Shown: positions 6,197-6,779 of the stretch, piece after piece
Layout: each line of letters begins with the position of its first letter
Numbering within the stretch: the first letter of the stretch is position 1
DNA from: Methanosarcinales archaeon
GTDB taxonomy: Archaea; Halobacteriota; Methanosarcinia; DSM-18856; Methermicoccaceae
DNA: 6,779 nucleotides
NCBI GenBank assembly: GCA_003661015.1
Contig: QMVI01000061.1
Span: 1 to 6,779 of the forward strand
Reading direction: 5' to 3'
The notes under the pieces: model-generated
What the model was told of the DNA's origin: nothing
What the model saw: only the letters and a program-made list of their open reading frames with translations
The model's database searches: none
Translations under genes and position numbers: made by a program

Positions 6197-6779
6197 CATC
6201 AACTTCAATACCTGTATTACACAAAGTTCTTGACAGGGTGTTCAGTCCAATATGTATTTTAGCGACCTTCGTTGGTATTGTCATGCTTGGTATGCTTCTG
6301 TATAGCACAATTGTGAATGGCTTACCATGGCTTGACTGGCAATTTCTAACGAGCTATCCTTCAAGAATACCTGAGAGGGCAGGAATACTTCCTGCTCTTG
6401 TTGGCTCAATTTGGCTCCTCATTTTAACAGCACTCATCGCAATTCCAATCGGGGTTGGCACAGCCATCTACATGGAGGAGTATGCACCGAAGAATTTGAT
6501 AACAAGAATTCTTCAGATAAACATCTACAATCTTGCCGGTGTTCCGAGTATCGTTTATGGTATTCTGGGGCTTGCACTTTTCGTGAGATGGATGGCTCTT
6601 GGGAGGTGTCTCCTTGCAGGTGCTCTCACTCTCTCCTTGGTGATTCTACCCATAGTGATAATAGCAAGTCAGGAGGCAATAAGGGCTGTTCCAAATTCGT
6701 TAAGAGAAGCATCGTATGCTTTGGGTGCAACAAAATGGCAGACGATAAGGTATGTGGTTTTACCCGCCTCATTGTCGGG
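6193..6779 (+). CDS. pstA: Phosphate ABC transporter permease PstA, N-terminal part (cut by window edge)
   Basis: The second Pst permease partner is open to the window end: 195 full codons with no stop. The first hydrophobic segment is at about 18-42, then an extracellular-type loop (PWLDWQFLTSYPSRIPERAG, 45-64), further segments at about 66-94 and 112-135, and another at about 139-160. The EAA loop begins at about 170 with REASYALGATKWQTIRYVVL and keeps the classical LP (190-191), so it should contact PstB. VPSIVYGILGL (117-127) is typical of Pst permeases. The start is an ATGA overlap with the pstC stop. The C-terminal helices and presumably pstB and further genes lie outside the window. 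Confidence 0.94.
   Translation, partial: MTSTSIPVLHKVLDRVFSPICILATFVGIVMLGMLLYSTIVNGLPWLDWQFLTSYPSRIPERAGILPALVGSIWLLILTALIAIPIGVGTAIYMEEYAPKNLITRILQINIYNLAGVPSIVYGILGLALFVRWMALGRCLLAGALTLSLVILPIVIIASQEAIRAVPNSLREASYALGATKWQTIRYVVLPASLS

Overview
The window reads as chromosome of a euryarchaeon. The evidence is an archaeal replication factor C large subunit, a RadB recombinase (a mainly euryarchaeal RadA/RecA paralogue), a PhoU protein with an AbrB-type N-terminal domain, archaeal promoter-like TATA elements, and GGAGG/GGTG ribosome-binding sites. Base composition looks moderate and even across the genes, and I see no insertion sequence, CRISPR array, tRNA or rRNA. I cannot name the genus from this stretch.

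Layout: two divergent gene clusters share a 78-base intergenic region (4227-4304). Leftward (minus strand) is a tight five-gene cluster: AbrB-PhoU phosphate regulator (3228-4226), RfcL clamp-loader large subunit (1875-3218), a helix-turn-helix/CBS regulator (1284-1865), a class V PLP aminotransferase (158-1297) and the start of radB (1-144, cut by the window edge). Gaps are 9, 9 and 13 bases, plus one 14-base overlap, so one transcript is likely. Rightward (plus strand) is a phosphate ABC importer: lipoprotein PstS (4305-5309), permease PstC (5306-6196) and permease PstA (6193 to the window end). Both junctions are four-base ATGA overlaps. A pstB ATPase gene would be expected just beyond the window.

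Most notable point: the aminotransferase gene is interrupted by a single in-frame amber codon (TAG, minus strand, 670-668), yet the frame continues without a shift for 169 more codons that complete the family fold, including the substrate-binding arginine region. Readthrough would give 379 residues, about the full family length. All six complete genes in the window end in TGA (five) or TAA (one), never TAG. This fits an archaeon that reads TAG as pyrrolysine. A fresh nonsense mutation or a sequencing error would look the same from this window alone.

How the parts fit: PstSCA (with PstB) imports phosphate, and PhoU normally restrains and signals for that transporter. Here phoU sits divergently from pst, carries its own DNA-binding-type domain, and faces a shared AT-rich region with an inverted repeat, which suggests local autoregulation. 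It apparently heads the same transcript as two DNA replication/recombination genes (rfcL, radB).
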